Shown one piece after another: positions 49,797-59,053 of a stretch of DNA of 64,000 nucleotides. Source of the stretch: Helicobacter muridarum (GTDB taxonomy: Bacteria; Campylobacterota; Campylobacteria; Campylobacterales; Helicobacteraceae); assembly GCF_000765805.2 (NCBI RefSeq), contig NZ_JRPD02000007.1, positions 1 through 64,000 of the forward strand. Reading direction: 5' to 3'. Under the pieces are notes generated by a model, which ran no database searches, was not told the origin of the DNA, and saw only the letters and a list, made by a program, of their open reading frames with translations. A program made the position numbers and the translations under genes. The first letter of the stretch is position 1, and each line of letters begins with the position of its first letter.

Positions 49797-50720
49797 ATGG
49801 ATATTGTATTTGGACCAGTTTTATCTCGAAGATTTGGAATTAGTCTAGGAGTGGATTTAAGCCCAAAAGGTAAGCAATGCAACTTTAATTGTGTATATTG
49901 TGAATTACAAGCGCAAAAAACCCAGGATTCCCAAAGCGATGTTGCGTCTATACAAGATATACTAAATGCTATAGAACAAGCCTTATATAAGAATTGTAAA
50001 ATTGATGTTCTTACATTTACTGCCAATGGAGAGCCAACACTTTATCCACATTTAGAAGAGTTAATTATAGAATCCAAAAAAATATTAAAACCATATGTAA
50101 GTATAAAGACTCTTATACTTAGCAATGGATCAAAGTTTGGTGAATGCAAGAATGCCCTAAAACATTTTGATATTGTAAAATTTTCTTTAGATTCTATAAG
50201 TCCTGCAATTTTTAAGCGTATAGATAAGCCAAGTAAAAATCTTGATATAAACATAATACAGCATGAAATAAAAGATTTTGCTAGAGATTATAAAGGGGAA
50301 TTAGTAGCGGAGATTCTAATCGTAAAAGGTATCAATGATGATATAGAATCAAATGTAGCTAGTGCGAACTTTTTACGAGAAATTAATATTAAAAGGTTGG
50401 ATATATCTAGTATTGATAGACCAAGCTCGCATAGGGTATTTCCAGTTAGTAATGCTAAGTTATATGAAATAGCTGAAGTTTTTAGTGGTCTGCCTGTGTG
50501 TGTAGTTACTCGTGGCAATGACAAGATGTCCTTAGACCGTCAATATGTTAATAGGGAAGAGATACTAAAAATACTTGCTAGAAGACCTCTAAGCATGCTT
50601 GATTGTGAGATTTTATGGACAACTCAAAGCATGAATATACTAGAGATGTTATTAAAAGAGGGCACGGTGATACAAAAGAATCTAGCAGGCACGATGTTTT
50701 ATTACATCAATAATGAATAA
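49797..50720 (+). CDS. Radical SAM protein of unknown function
   Basis: The SAM-cluster motif is CNFNCVYCELQ near residue 25, preceded by the conserved VFGPVLSRRFGISLGVDLSP. TANGEPTLYPHLEELI and the C-terminal winged-helix-like stretch LARRPLSMLDCEILWTT follow. This matches the MoaA/wybutosine-like radical SAM proteins present in epsilonproteobacteria, including one in H. pylori. No substrate is established. I start at the ATG preceded by AAGGTGG. A GTG three codons earlier overlaps that site. Confidence 0.8.
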   Translation: MDIVFGPVLSRRFGISLGVDLSPKGKQCNFNCVYCELQAQKTQDSQSDVASIQDILNAIEQALYKNCKIDVLTFTANGEPTLYPHLEELIIESKKILKPYVSIKTLILSNGSKFGECKNALKHFDIVKFSLDSISPAIFKRIDKPSKNLDINIIQHEIKDFARDYKGELVAEILIVKGINDDIESNVASANFLREINIKRLDISSIDRPSSHRVFPVSNAKLYEIAEVFSGLPVCVVTRGNDKMSLDRQYVNREEILKILARRPLSMLDCEILWTTQSMNILEMLLKEGTVIQKNLAGTMFYYINNE

Positions 50721-50819
50721 TAAACAAATATACATACTATCTATAGTAAATCCAAAATAACTTACACCAACATTAAGATTCAAATATAAAATATAAAAAA
50801 ATCAACTATTTAATCTATA

Positions 50820-50839
50820 ATTGTCAATTAATTGTCAAT
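50820..50839. promoter_or_regulatory. Tandem ATTGTCAAT palindromes upstream of ureA
   Basis: ATTGTCAAT occurs twice with start points 11 bases apart, one helical turn, just upstream of the ureA -10 box. Each is a near-perfect palindrome (TTGNCAA). A third copy (GTTGTCAAC) lies in the leader at 50888-50896. The spacing suggests an operator for a dimeric regulator. I cannot name the regulator. Confidence 0.45.
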
Positions 50840-50857
50840 ATACTAACTTATTTAAGA

Positions 50858-50863
50858 TATAAT
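50858..50863 (+). promoter_or_regulatory. Candidate -10 box of the urease operon
   Basis: TATAAT in AAGATATAATCTAATG lies 65 bases before the ureA start. It predicts a leader of about 57 bases that contains a small bulged hairpin around GCGTAAGT/ACTCGC (50882-50900) and the AAAGGA ribosome-binding site. Confidence 0.55.
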
Positions 50864-50927
50864 CTAATGTTACTGCGGTAGGCGTAAGTTGTCAACTCGC
50901 ACGTCATTTTAAAAGTAAAGGAATAGT

Positions 50928-51557
50928 ATGAGGTTAACGCCTAAAGAATTAGACAAACTAATGCTTCATTATGCCGGACAATTAGCTAAATCTCGTAAAG
51001 AGCGTGGAATTAAGCTTAATTATGTGGAATCCATAGCCCTTATTAGTATGGAAATTATGGAGCTTGCACGAGAGGGAAACAAAAGCGTAGCAGAGTTAAT
51101 GCAATTTGGCAGAGAGATTCTTAGATCCGATGAAGTAATGGATGGGGTAGCAAGTATGGTTGATGAAGTGCAAGTAGAAGTAAGCTTCCCTGATGGCACA
51201 AAGCTTGTAACAATCCATAATCCCATTGAGGATAATGGCAAACTTACTCCTGGGGAATATATCTTAAAAGATGAGGATATTATCCTTAATGCCAATAAAG
51301 AATCTATAAGTATTAAAGTCTCTAATAAAGGTGATAGACCCATACAAGTGGGTTCTCATTTTCACTTTTTTGAAGTCAATACACTCTTAGAATTTGACAG
51401 GAAACAAGCCTATGGCAAACGTTTAGATATTGCCTCTGGCACCTCTGTGCGTTTTGAACCTGGTGAAGAAAAAAGCGTAAATCTGATTGATTTTGGAGGC
51501 AAACAAAAGATTATTGGATTTAATGACTTAACCAACGCTCAAATAAACAAAAAATAA
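50928..51557 (+). CDS. ureA: Urease subunit alpha (fused gamma-beta), C-terminally short
   Basis: Helicobacter small subunit, in which the gamma and beta chains of other ureases are fused. [20 protein letters not shown] and [15 protein letters not shown] mark the gamma part, and [11 protein letters not shown] and [19 protein letters not shown] the beta part. Identity to H. pylori UreA is high up to [11 protein letters not shown]. It then ends at 209 residues, where the H. pylori protein has 238. No frame after the stop encodes the missing tail, so this is not a frameshift. ureB starts 32 bases after the stop. Confidence 0.97.
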   Translation: MRLTPKELDKLMLHYAGQLAKSRKERGIKLNYVESIALISMEIMELAREGNKSVAELMQFGREILRSDEVMDGVASMVDEVQVEVSFPDGTKLVTIHNPIEDNGKLTPGEYILKDEDIILNANKESISIKVSNKGDRPIQVGSHFHFFEVNTLLEFDRKQAYGKRLDIASGTSVRFEPGEEKSVNLIDFGGKQKIIGFNDLTNAQINKK

Positions 51558-51589
51558 ACACTAATTTTTTTGATATATAAGGATAAATT

Positions 51590-53299
51590 ATGATTAAAAT
51601 TTCAAGAAAACAATATGCTTCTATGTATGGACCAACTACGGGCGATAAAGTGCGTTTAGGAGATACAAACTTATTTGCAGAGATTGAAAAAGATTACACG
51701 ACTTATGGCGAAGAGATCAAATTTGGCGGGGGGAAAACTATCCGCGATGGTATGGCTCAAAGCGCAAGTTCTTATGAAAATGAGCTTGATGTTGTTATTA
51801 CTAATGCAATGATTATTGATTATACAGGGATTTATAAGGCAGATATTGGTATAAAAAATGGGAAAATTGTAGGCATTGGTAAGGCTGGGAATCCTGATAC
51901 TCAAGATAATGTATCAAAAACGATGGTTGTAGGCGCAGCAACAGAGGTTATAGCAGGGGAGGGACAAATAGTTACAGCAGGTGGGATTGATACACATATC
52001 CATTTTATCTCTCCTACACAAATTCCAACTGCACTTTATAGTGGCGTAACAACAATGATTGGTGGAGGCACAGGACCCGCAGCTGGAACAAATGCTACTA
52101 CTTGCACACCCGGAAAATATAATATGCAACAAATGTTGGGTGCCGCCGAAGAATATGCCATGAATATAGGAATTTTTGGGAAAGGCAATAGCTCTAATGA
52201 GGAAGCATTAGAAGAGCAAATTAAAGCAGGTGCATTGGGGTTAAAAGTTCATGAGGATTGGGGTTCTACTCCTGCGGCGATTAATCACGCTTTAAATGTT
52301 GCTGAAAAATATGATGTGCAAGTGGCTATTCATACAGATACTTTAAATGAAGCGGGTTGTGTTGAAGATACAATGAGAGCAATTGGGGGAAGAACTATCC
52401 ATACATTCCATACTGAAGGTGCTGGTGGAGGACATGCTCCAGATATCATTAAGGCTGCAGGAGAGCTAAATATCTTACCTGCCTCTACAAACCCTACAAT
52501 TCCCTTTACCAAAAATACCGCTGATGAGCACCTAGATATGCTTATGGTATGCCATCATTTAGATAAAAAAATTAAAGAGGATGTGGCATTTGCTGATAGT
52601 AGAATCCGCCCAGAAACTATTGCTGCAGAGGATACACTACACGATATGGGGATTTTCTCCATTACAAGTTCAGATTCTCAAGCTATGGGTAGAGTGGGTG
52701 AAGTCATCATAAGGACTTGGCAAACTGCTAATAAGTGCAAAAATGAATTTGGGGCTTTAAAAGAGGAATGCGGGGAAAATGATAATTTTAGAATCAAAAG
52801 ATATATTTCAAAATATACCATTAATCCAGCTATTGCTCATGGAATTTCAGAATATGTAGGCTCTATTGAAGTGGGTAAATTTGCGGATTTAGTTCTTTGG
52901 AAACCAAGTATGTTTGGTGTAAAACCAGAAATGATACTTAAAAATGGAATGATTGTAGCGGCAAAAATAGGAGATTCTAATGCTTCTATTCCTACTCCAG
53001 AGCCCATTGTCTATGCACCAATGTTTGGTAGTCATGGAAAAGCAAAATATAATTGTGCGATTACTTTTGTTTCAAAAGTTGCTTATGATACAAATATTAA
53101 AGAAAAATTTGGGCTTCAAAGAATCCTTTTACCTGTTAAAAATTGTCGCAAGATTACTAAAAAGGATATGCAATTTAATGATGTTGTTACACCCATTAAG
53201 GTAAATCCAGAAACTTATGAAGTTAGTGTAAATGGTAAAAAAATCACTTCTAAATCTGTTGATAGTGTCTCTTTGGGACAACTTTATTGTTTATTTTAA
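51590..53299 (+). CDS. ureB: Urease catalytic subunit beta
   Basis: Hydrolyses urea to ammonia and carbamate at a di-nickel centre. All active-site residues stand at H. pylori numbers: H136 and H138 (THIHF), carbamylated K219 (GLKVHEDWG), H248, H274, flap C321-H322 (MVCHHLD) and D362 (SSDSQAMG). The length of 569 residues is identical to H. pylori UreB. AAGGA precedes the ATG. The presence of the full accessory set argues for nickel, not the iron-type UreA2B2 urease known in H. mustelae. Confidence 0.98.
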   Translation: MIKISRKQYASMYGPTTGDKVRLGDTNLFAEIEKDYTTYGEEIKFGGGKTIRDGMAQSASSYENELDVVITNAMIIDYTGIYKADIGIKNGKIVGIGKAGNPDTQDNVSKTMVVGAATEVIAGEGQIVTAGGIDTHIHFISPTQIPTALYSGVTTMIGGGTGPAAGTNATTCTPGKYNMQQMLGAAEEYAMNIGIFGKGNSSNEEALEEQIKAGALGLKVHEDWGSTPAAINHALNVAEKYDVQVAIHTDTLNEAGCVEDTMRAIGGRTIHTFHTEGAGGGHAPDIIKAAGELNILPASTNPTIPFTKNTADEHLDMLMVCHHLDKKIKEDVAFADSRIRPETIAAEDTLHDMGIFSITSSDSQAMGRVGEVIIRTWQTANKCKNEFGALKEECGENDNFRIKRYISKYTINPAIAHGISEYVGSIEVGKFADLVLWKPSMFGVKPEMILKNGMIVAAKIGDSNASIPTPEPIVYAPMFGSHGKAKYNCAITFVSKVAYDTNIKEKFGLQRILLPVKNCRKITKKDMQFNDVVTPIKVNPETYEVSVNGKKITSKSVDSVSLGQLYCLF

Positions 53300-53308
53300 G
53301 AGGAAAGT

Positions 53309-53821
53309 ATGCTAGGAATTGTACTAATGTATGTAGCTATTGTTTTAATTAATAATGGCATTTGTCGTATCACCCATATTAATGGAAAAACTGCATCAGT
53401 AATGGATATCTTTGTAGGATCGTTATCTGTATTGATAAATCTTATTGTTATAGTGCATGGAAGTATTACTGGTGGAGATAATGACTTTTATGCAGCAGCA
53501 ACAGGATTGCTTTTTGGCTTTACCTATCTTTTTATAGCATGCAATAATTTATTTAATCTTGATATAAGGGCTTATGGTTGGTATAGTTTATTTGTAGCTG
53601 TAAATTCAGTCCCTGCGGCTTATTTAAGCTATCTTGAAAACACGGGAGAAGGCTTAGCTTTTTCTGTTATATGGATTGCTTGGGGTATTTTATGGCTTAC
53701 AGGTTGGATTGAAAGTGTTTTAAAAATTGAACTTAAATTCGTGCCTTATTTAGCCATTGCAGAGGGAATCTTTACTGCATGGATTCCATCGTGGCTTATC
53801 CTTATAGGATATTGGCACTGA
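53309..53821 (+). CDS. ureI: Urea channel UreI with short periplasmic loops
   Basis: Six-span inner-membrane urea/amide channel. The pore aromatics (GFTYLF, WIAWGILWLTGWIE) and the Glu of LAIAEGIFTAWIPSW are kept. It has 170 residues against 195 in H. pylori. The deficit is in the first periplasmic loop (only about VHGSITGGDNDFY) and the second (SYLENTGEGLAFS), which lack the histidines tied to acid gating, such as the His123 region. Remaining His are H23, H50 and H170. GAGGAAAG precedes the ATG, and the stop overlaps the ureE start as TGATG-type coupling. Confidence 0.95.
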   Translation: MLGIVLMYVAIVLINNGICRITHINGKTASVMDIFVGSLSVLINLIVIVHGSITGGDNDFYAAATGLLFGFTYLFIACNNLFNLDIRAYGWYSLFVAVNSVPAAYLSYLENTGEGLAFSVIWIAWGILWLTGWIESVLKIELKFVPYLAIAEGIFTAWIPSWLILIGYWH

Positions 53822-54339
53822 TGCAAGTAGAACATATTATTGGCAATATTAAAGATATAGATGCAACACATTTAGAGATTGATGAAGTGCCAATGTCTTG
53901 GTATGATACAAGAAAAAAGATTGCTCGCTTAACTTCACAAAATGGGCAAGTTATAGCGATGAAACTTACCCAAACGCCAAAATATGGATTAAATAATGGA
54001 GATATTCTTTTCTTAGATAAGAATAGAGTAATCATTATTTCCATTTTGCCTACTTGGGTGCTTTGTATGAAACCAGAGCATTGGCATATTATGGCTAGAT
54101 TGTGCTATGAGATTGGGAATTTACATATACCACTTTTTTGCAACAAAGACACAATGGAGTTTCAAGCACCATTTGAACAACCATTGCAAAGAATCCTTGA
54201 GAGGCAAAATATCGCATTTGAAAAAAAATACTGCGTGTTAGATTCTAAAGATAGAATTAATATTACCTATCCTATTGCAAGTGAGCCAAAGATTACCCAA
54301 AGCCCGCATTTTTCTATCAAAATTACAAAAAAGGAATAA
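53821..54339 (+). CDS. ureE: Urease nickel metallochaperone UreE
   Basis: Receives and passes nickel to UreG. The 172-residue product has the N-terminal peptide-binding domain (MQVEHIIGNIKDID, WYDTRKKIARLTSQNGQ) and the metal-binding region ARLCYEIGNLHIPLFC with its conserved His. There is no His-rich C-terminal tail. The ATG shares one base with the ureI stop. A longer frame starting 14 codons earlier lies within ureI and is not needed. Confidence 0.95.
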   Translation: MQVEHIIGNIKDIDATHLEIDEVPMSWYDTRKKIARLTSQNGQVIAMKLTQTPKYGLNNGDILFLDKNRVIIISILPTWVLCMKPEHWHIMARLCYEIGNLHIPLFCNKDTMEFQAPFEQPLQRILERQNIAFEKKYCVLDSKDRINITYPIASEPKITQSPHFSIKITKKE

Positions 54340-54340
54340 C

Positions 54341-55003
54341 TTGGATTTTTTGCTTTTACACATTAATGATTCACTTTTTCCAATAGGTAGCTATACACAT
54401 TCTTTTGGATTAGAGAGCTATGTGCAATTAGGCAGGATAAAAAATAAATATGATGCTAGAGAGTATCTTAAAGCTTATTTGCATACGCAAATCTTATACA
54501 CTGATTTATTAGTCATAAAGCTTATTAAAAAAGCACATTGCTTAGAGGAAATTTTGGAAATAGAATCTATTATTGCAGCAGCAACCTCTGCAAGGCAGGT
54601 TTTAAATGCCATACAAAAGTTAGGAGCGCGATTTATAAAAACGATTGATGCTATGAAATTAGAGCAAAAGGCGTTATTTAAAGCCTATACACAAGAGAGC
54701 AAGAATCCTATTTATGTGGTTGCCTATGGTGTATTTTGTGTAGCCTATGGATTAAATTATCAAGATTGCTTACATCATTATTTATACGCTCAAAGCTCTC
54801 AAGCCTTAACTAACTGCGTAAAACTCGTTCCGCTTGCACAAAGCGATGGGCAAGAAATTTTAGCTTCTTTGCATAAAGAGTTTTATATTGTGTGTCAAAA
54901 GTTAGAATGCCTTAAAAAACAAGATTTGTGTAATAATGCTATTGCTAGTGAAATTAAAGCAATGCAACACCAATATTTGCAAACAAAAATATATATGTCC
55001 TAA
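54341..55003 (+). CDS. ureF: Urease accessory protein UreF
   Basis: Helical GTPase-activating partner in the UreG-UreF-UreH complex. LFPIGSYTHSFGLESYVQ near the start is the family hallmark. CVKLVPLAQSDGQEIL lies near the end. From a TTG with AAGGA six bases upstream it has 220 residues, about 30 fewer than H. pylori UreF, mainly at the N-terminus. The TTG starts one base after the ureE stop. An upstream ATG within ureE lies outside the conserved region. Confidence 0.93.
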   Translation: MDFLLLHINDSLFPIGSYTHSFGLESYVQLGRIKNKYDAREYLKAYLHTQILYTDLLVIKLIKKAHCLEEILEIESIIAAATSARQVLNAIQKLGARFIKTIDAMKLEQKALFKAYTQESKNPIYVVAYGVFCVAYGLNYQDCLHHYLYAQSSQALTNCVKLVPLAQSDGQEILASLHKEFYIVCQKLECLKKQDLCNNAIASEIKAMQHQYLQTKIYMS

Positions 55004-55012
55004 AGGAGAAAT

Positions 55013-55618
55013 ATGGTAAAGATAGGAGTATGCGGACCTGTGGGAAGTGGCAAAACTGCCCTTATAGAATGCCTTACGCGAAAGATGAATGAAAAATACT
55101 CTCTTGGAGTTATTACAAATGATATTTATACGCAAGAAGATGCGGAGTTTATGAGCAAAAACTCTGTGCTTCCAAGTGAGCGGATAATAGGAGTAGAAAC
55201 AGGTGGTTGCCCTCATACAGCCATTAGAGAAGATGCTTCTATGAATCTTGAGGCTGTGGAAGAAATGCAGGAGAGATTCCCAGATATTGAGATTTTATTT
55301 ATAGAAAGTGGAGGCGATAATCTTACAGCTACATTTAGTCCAGAATTAGCAGATTTTACAATCTTTGTTATTGATGTGGCACAAGGCGACAAAATCCCAA
55401 GAAAAGGTGGTCCGGGTATTATGCGTTCAGATTTGCTTATTATTAATAAAATTGACTTAGCCCCCTATGTTGGAGCAAGTTTAAGCATAATGGAAGCAGA
55501 TGCTAAAAAAATGCGTGGGGATAAGCCATTTTTATTTACTAATATCCGCTCTCAAGAGGGGGTTGATGCAGTGATTGAATGGATAAAAAAATATGCACTT
55601 TTAGAAGATTGCCTATGA
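55013..55618 (+). CDS. ureG: Urease accessory GTPase UreG
   Basis: SIMIBI GTPase that drives nickel insertion. The P-loop is GPVGSGKT (8-15), the metal site C66-P-H68 lies in [13 protein letters not shown], and ESGGDNL and [12 protein letters not shown] are also present. At 201 residues it matches the family. AAAGGAGAA precedes the ATG. The last bases overlap the ureH start as ATGA. Confidence 0.97.
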   Translation: MVKIGVCGPVGSGKTALIECLTRKMNEKYSLGVITNDIYTQEDAEFMSKNSVLPSERIIGVETGGCPHTAIREDASMNLEAVEEMQERFPDIEILFIESGGDNLTATFSPELADFTIFVIDVAQGDKIPRKGGPGIMRSDLLIINKIDLAPYVGASLSIMEADAKKMRGDKPFLFTNIRSQEGVDAVIEWIKKYALLEDCL

Positions 55619-56373
55619 GTAGCTTTACACAAGATAGCATTTTAAAGCTTAAAACCAAAAAAGGATTAAATGGTAAAAATATCATTGAAGAGATGTTTTT
55701 TACTCCACCTTTAAAACTAATAAGCCCACTAGAAGATGATGATATAGCTGAAATTATGCTTATATCTGTATCTGCTGGACTACTTAAAGATGATAGACAA
55801 GATATTACTATACATATTGGCAAAGAAAGTAAGATAAGATTAACTTCGCAAAGCTATGAAAAAATACACGATACACAAGATGGCTATGCTAGCAAACAAA
55901 CACGAATCATAGTTGAAGAAAATGCCTTTTTGGATTATGCCCCTTTACCCATATTACCCTTTAAAAATGCTTCCTTTAAAAATACAACAGATATTTATCT
56001 TGATAAAAACGCTAAATTGCATTATAGTGAAATATTGTGTGCAGGAAGGGTAGCTTGTGGAGAAATATTTGATTTTTTAGAGTTTAGCTCAAAGGTTTGT
56101 ATTTATAAAGACAATAATTTGGTATTTTTTGAAAATATGAATCTTAACCCCACAAAAATGGATTTACAAAACCCTTGCCTCTTTGATGAATATACCCATG
56201 TTTTAAGTATGATTATATTTGATGATTCTCTAAACATGCAATCTTTAGAGCAAAAAATTCAAAATAGCCCCTTAAATGCTGGTATAAGCACAAATAATGG
56301 AGCCATCATCATTAGGGCACTTGATAATCAAAGCGAAAGATTGTTGGACTTTAGATATAGACTACTTGGCTAA
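55615..56373 (+). CDS. ureH: Urease accessory protein UreH (UreD family)
   Basis: Scaffold that bridges apo-urease and UreF/UreG. The 252-residue product begins [17 protein letters not shown]. It has the UreD pattern of [44 protein letters not shown] and [13 protein letters not shown]. The ATG overlaps the ureG stop by four bases. It is the last gene of the operon. No clear terminator hairpin follows. Confidence 0.93.
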   Translation: MSSFTQDSILKLKTKKGLNGKNIIEEMFFTPPLKLISPLEDDDIAEIMLISVSAGLLKDDRQDITIHIGKESKIRLTSQSYEKIHDTQDGYASKQTRIIVEENAFLDYAPLPILPFKNASFKNTTDIYLDKNAKLHYSEILCAGRVACGEIFDFLEFSSKVCIYKDNNLVFFENMNLNPTKMDLQNPCLFDEYTHVLSMIIFDDSLNMQSLEQKIQNSPLNAGISTNNGAIIIRALDNQSERLLDFRYRLLG

Positions 56374-56441
56374 TATTAAATATATTTTCATCTTTTATTG
56401 CTTGTTATGCAATTTAGAGATTCATTGGTTAGTAAAGTAGG

Positions 56442-56447
56442 TATAAT
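56442..56447 (+). promoter_or_regulatory. Candidate -10 box of the periplasmic racemase gene
   Basis: TATAAT in AGTAGGTATAATTAG lies 51 bases before the ATG. Another TATAAT lies only about 25 bases before it and would give a very short leader. A separate promoter fits the 120-base gap after ureH. Confidence 0.35.
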
Positions 56448-56492
56448 TAGTATTAAGCTAATTGTTTATAATTAGATATTAAGGGGATCATT

Positions 56493-57740
56493 ATGAAAAA
56501 TACATTTTTGACAACAAGCTTTGTTTGTGCAATAAGTTTGTCATTAATAATAAATTTTAGCCTTGCTTCACCAATTTTAAGTAATAATAAACATGTAACA
56601 AAAAGTAATACTAATTCTTTTGTAGAAGTTGATTTGGTCGCATTTAAAAAAAATTTACAGATTACTAAACAAATAGCAGGTAATGCAAAAGTTTGTGCTG
56701 TATTAAAGTCTGATGCCTATGGTGCTAGTATAAGCACTGTTTTGCCTGTTGTTATGGAAGAAAAGATTCCATGCATTGCTATTACAAGCAATGAAGAAGC
56801 AAGGGTCATTCGAAAGATGAAGTATAAAGGCGAGATTCTAAGAATTAGAACTGCTACAATGGGGGAGATAAAAGATGGCTTAGCTTATAATATAACAGAG
56901 GTTATAGGGAATCTTTCGCAAGCAAAAGAGCTTAATGCAATGGCAGCACAAATGAAAAAGAAGCTAAACATTCATATTAATCTAAATTCTGCGGGAATGG
57001 ATAGAAATGGTATTGATATGAGCACTCAAAAAGGAAAAGATGATGCTGTTAGTCTAGCTACTTTACCACATCTAAAAATCACAGGACTTATGGCACATTT
57101 TCCGTATGATGAAGTGTCTAAAGTAAAAGAACTTTTAAAAATATTTGAATCTGACATGCAATACCTAATCAAAGAGGCAAAGCTAGATAGAAAAAAATTG
57201 ACCTTGCATACTGCTAATTCCTATGCTGCCGTGCAAGTGCCAGAATCAAGATATGATATGATAAGACCAGGCAAGCTTATTTATGGTTATGGTGGAGGGG
57301 ATCCAAATCTAGGTGTAAAACAAATAATAAGCCTTAAATCACAAGTAGCCACTATTAATCCTTATCCCAAAGGGAGCAAGGTTAGCTATGATGGGACATA
57401 TACATTAAAAAGAGATTCTATGCTTGCTAATATTCCTATGGGATATTATGATGGCTATGCAAGGAGCTTTAGTAATCAGGGTGTAGTGCTTATTAGAGGA
57501 CATAGGGTAAATGTTGTTGGAAAAGTTGCAAAGAATACCTTTATGGTAGATGTAACTGATTATCCAGATATTCAAGCAGGAGATGAAGTAGTGATTTTTG
57601 GTAAACAATGCAATGATGAAATCACACAAGAAGAAATACAAAAGGCAACAGGCACGATATTATCAGAGACATTGGGGTATTGGGGTAGTGCGAATCCTCA
57701 CTTTGTAAAGGATAATAAAGCAAAGGATGTTTGTTATTAA
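56493..57740 (+). CDS. Periplasmic PLP racemase of the broad-spectrum (Bsr) type
   Basis: Alanine-racemase fold with a Sec signal (hydrophobic 5-24, cleavage after SLA near residue 25), so it acts outside the cytoplasm. PLP lysine K72 is in VLKSDAYGA and catalytic Tyr Y299 in VSYDGTY. The inner motif reads SAGMDRNGID. The Arg-Asn pair (R171-N172) replaces the Arg-Leu of ordinary alanine racemases and is part of the published Bsr fingerprint. Such enzymes, such as Vibrio BsrV, release D-amino acids that modify peptidoglycan. At 415 residues it fits BsrV length. It follows the urease operon but has its own promoter candidate. A cytoplasmic-type Alr is expected elsewhere. Confidence 0.85.
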   Translation: MKNTFLTTSFVCAISLSLIINFSLASPILSNNKHVTKSNTNSFVEVDLVAFKKNLQITKQIAGNAKVCAVLKSDAYGASISTVLPVVMEEKIPCIAITSNEEARVIRKMKYKGEILRIRTATMGEIKDGLAYNITEVIGNLSQAKELNAMAAQMKKKLNIHINLNSAGMDRNGIDMSTQKGKDDAVSLATLPHLKITGLMAHFPYDEVSKVKELLKIFESDMQYLIKEAKLDRKKLTLHTANSYAAVQVPESRYDMIRPGKLIYGYGGGDPNLGVKQIISLKSQVATINPYPKGSKVSYDGTYTLKRDSMLANIPMGYYDGYARSFSNQGVVLIRGHRVNVVGKVAKNTFMVDVTDYPDIQAGDEVVIFGKQCNDEITQEEIQKATGTILSETLGYWGSANPHFVKDNKAKDVCY

Positions 57741-58294
57741 TTGCATTATCTTAATGTCAATTAATCAAATTCTGAGGTCGATAAGCAAAAAACAGATAAG
57801 CAGATAATTTATGGATTAAGAAATAAACAATATTGAGATTTAAACCCTAACAAGCAGAAATCCCAACTTTCTTTAGTGGTTAGGATAAATGCTTGTTAGC
57901 AATAGCAAGTTTTGAATAATTATAAATTACCCCTGATTCTATAGTAACCTTTTGTATTTTTATAATATGACTTATAACTATGGCAGGAATTATCCTAAAG
58001 TTACGCTTATAGGGATATCCCCAATGTTATACATTAGGGTATCAGTGTGGCTCCAAAATATGAAAACTGACTTGGTGTTATATCTATAATATTAGATACT
58101 TTAAAGTTAGCAGGTGATTCACTAGCCCTGTAACAACATAGATAGTTTTGTTGTATTTCCAAAGGTAGTTTGATTAAGTAAAATCTTGTTCTGCCTTAAT
58201 GGCTTGTTTATCGTAATGTATAAAAATCATAAGAATTTATTTATTAAAACAATGCATCATAATGTGCGTTTGATTCAAAATACAAAGGAATTCA
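57741..58294. other. Intergenic region after the racemase gene
   Basis: Apart from the minus-strand gene remnant in its centre, the 550 bases carry no open gene. The last 80 bases are AT-rich and should hold the promoter of the YiiX-like gene, which has an AAAGGAA ribosome-binding site. Confidence 0.5.
57880..58137 (-). pseudogene. Remnant of an unidentified gene
   Basis: The minus strand encodes SESPANFKVSNIIDITPSQF, then SYFGATLIP. After a one-base shift it continues as NV-stop-HWGYPYKRNFRIIPAIVISH and KVTIESGVIYNYSKLAIANK to a proper stop. One frameshift and one nonsense codon disrupt an otherwise protein-like stretch of about 85 residues. No start region remains. I do not recognise the family. 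The alternation of polar and hydrophobic residues would suit beta-strands. It occupies most of the gap between the racemase and the YiiX-like gene. Confidence 0.5.
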
Positions 58295-58957
58295 ATGAAT
58301 AATTATATAAAGAGAATGTTTTTACCGTTAGGTTTCATTTTTCTTTCTCTAGTATGTTTTACCAATCCGATGGAAGGCAAACCTGCCTACACTACTGCAC
58401 GAGAGCTTAATTTGCAACATGGAGATTTAATTTTTGTAAAAACCTCAGAATCTGATTTTGATAAAGCCATTAGCCAAGCTACACAAAAAGATGGGGTAAG
58501 CTATACTCATGTAGGGATTTTTGACATGTACACAGATTCTGTTTTAGAGGCTGAACCAAAGCTTGGGGTAGTGCGTACTAAACTTCAAAAATTTCTCGAA
58601 GAGAACCCACATTTTGATATTATGCGCCTTAATCCAAAAATTGCCAAAAAAGTTGATATTAAAGCAAGCATTAAACGTGCAGAGAAATACTTAGGCGAGC
58701 CTTATGATTTTACTTATACACCAAATAATGGTGCAATGTATTGCAGTGAGCTTATTTATGAGGCATTTCTGGATATAAACGGTAAACATGTTTTTAAGGC
58801 GAATCCGATGAATTTTTATGCACCAGATGGAAACTTACCAAAATATTGGGAAGAACTTTTTGCTAAGTTGAACAAGCCAGTTCCTCAAGGAGAGCTAGGC
58901 ACAAATCCAAATGATCTTGCCCGTGATGAAATGTTAATTCAGGTTAAAAGGAAATAG
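58295..58957 (+). CDS. YiiX/YebB-like permuted NlpC/P60 hydrolase, exported
   Basis: Permuted papain-like fold of the YiiX (DUF830) family. The N-terminal hydrophobic stretch (about 8-22) is a signal or anchor. The core shows LQHGDLIFVKTS with H42, VSYTHVGIFDM with H72, and GAMYCSELIYEAF with probable nucleophile C150. Members are thought to act on peptidoglycan peptides, amide bonds or lipids. The substrate is not established. Length is 220 residues. AAAGGAA lies five bases before the ATG. Location near a periplasmic racemase suggests, but does not show, an envelope role. Confidence 0.82.
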   Translation: MNNYIKRMFLPLGFIFLSLVCFTNPMEGKPAYTTARELNLQHGDLIFVKTSESDFDKAISQATQKDGVSYTHVGIFDMYTDSVLEAEPKLGVVRTKLQKFLEENPHFDIMRLNPKIAKKVDIKASIKRAEKYLGEPYDFTYTPNNGAMYCSELIYEAFLDINGKHVFKANPMNFYAPDGNLPKYWEELFAKLNKPVPQGELGTNPNDLARDEMLIQVKRK

Positions 58958-59053
58958 ATACTATTTATTTAGGCTTCATGTAGCTACTCTCATAGAATAT
59001 ACATAAACCTATTTGCAATAATTTCTGCACGCTTTAGAGTCACAGCTACGCAA

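Noticed and set aside
51540-51590. UreA shortened by a simple frameshift
   Set aside because: The 32 bases between the ureA stop and the ureB start cannot encode the missing 29 residues in any frame.
51590-53299. Iron-type urease like H. mustelae UreA2B2
   Set aside because: The full nickel accessory set ureEFGH and ureI is present in the same operon, and UreB matches the nickel enzyme of H. pylori in length and residue numbers.
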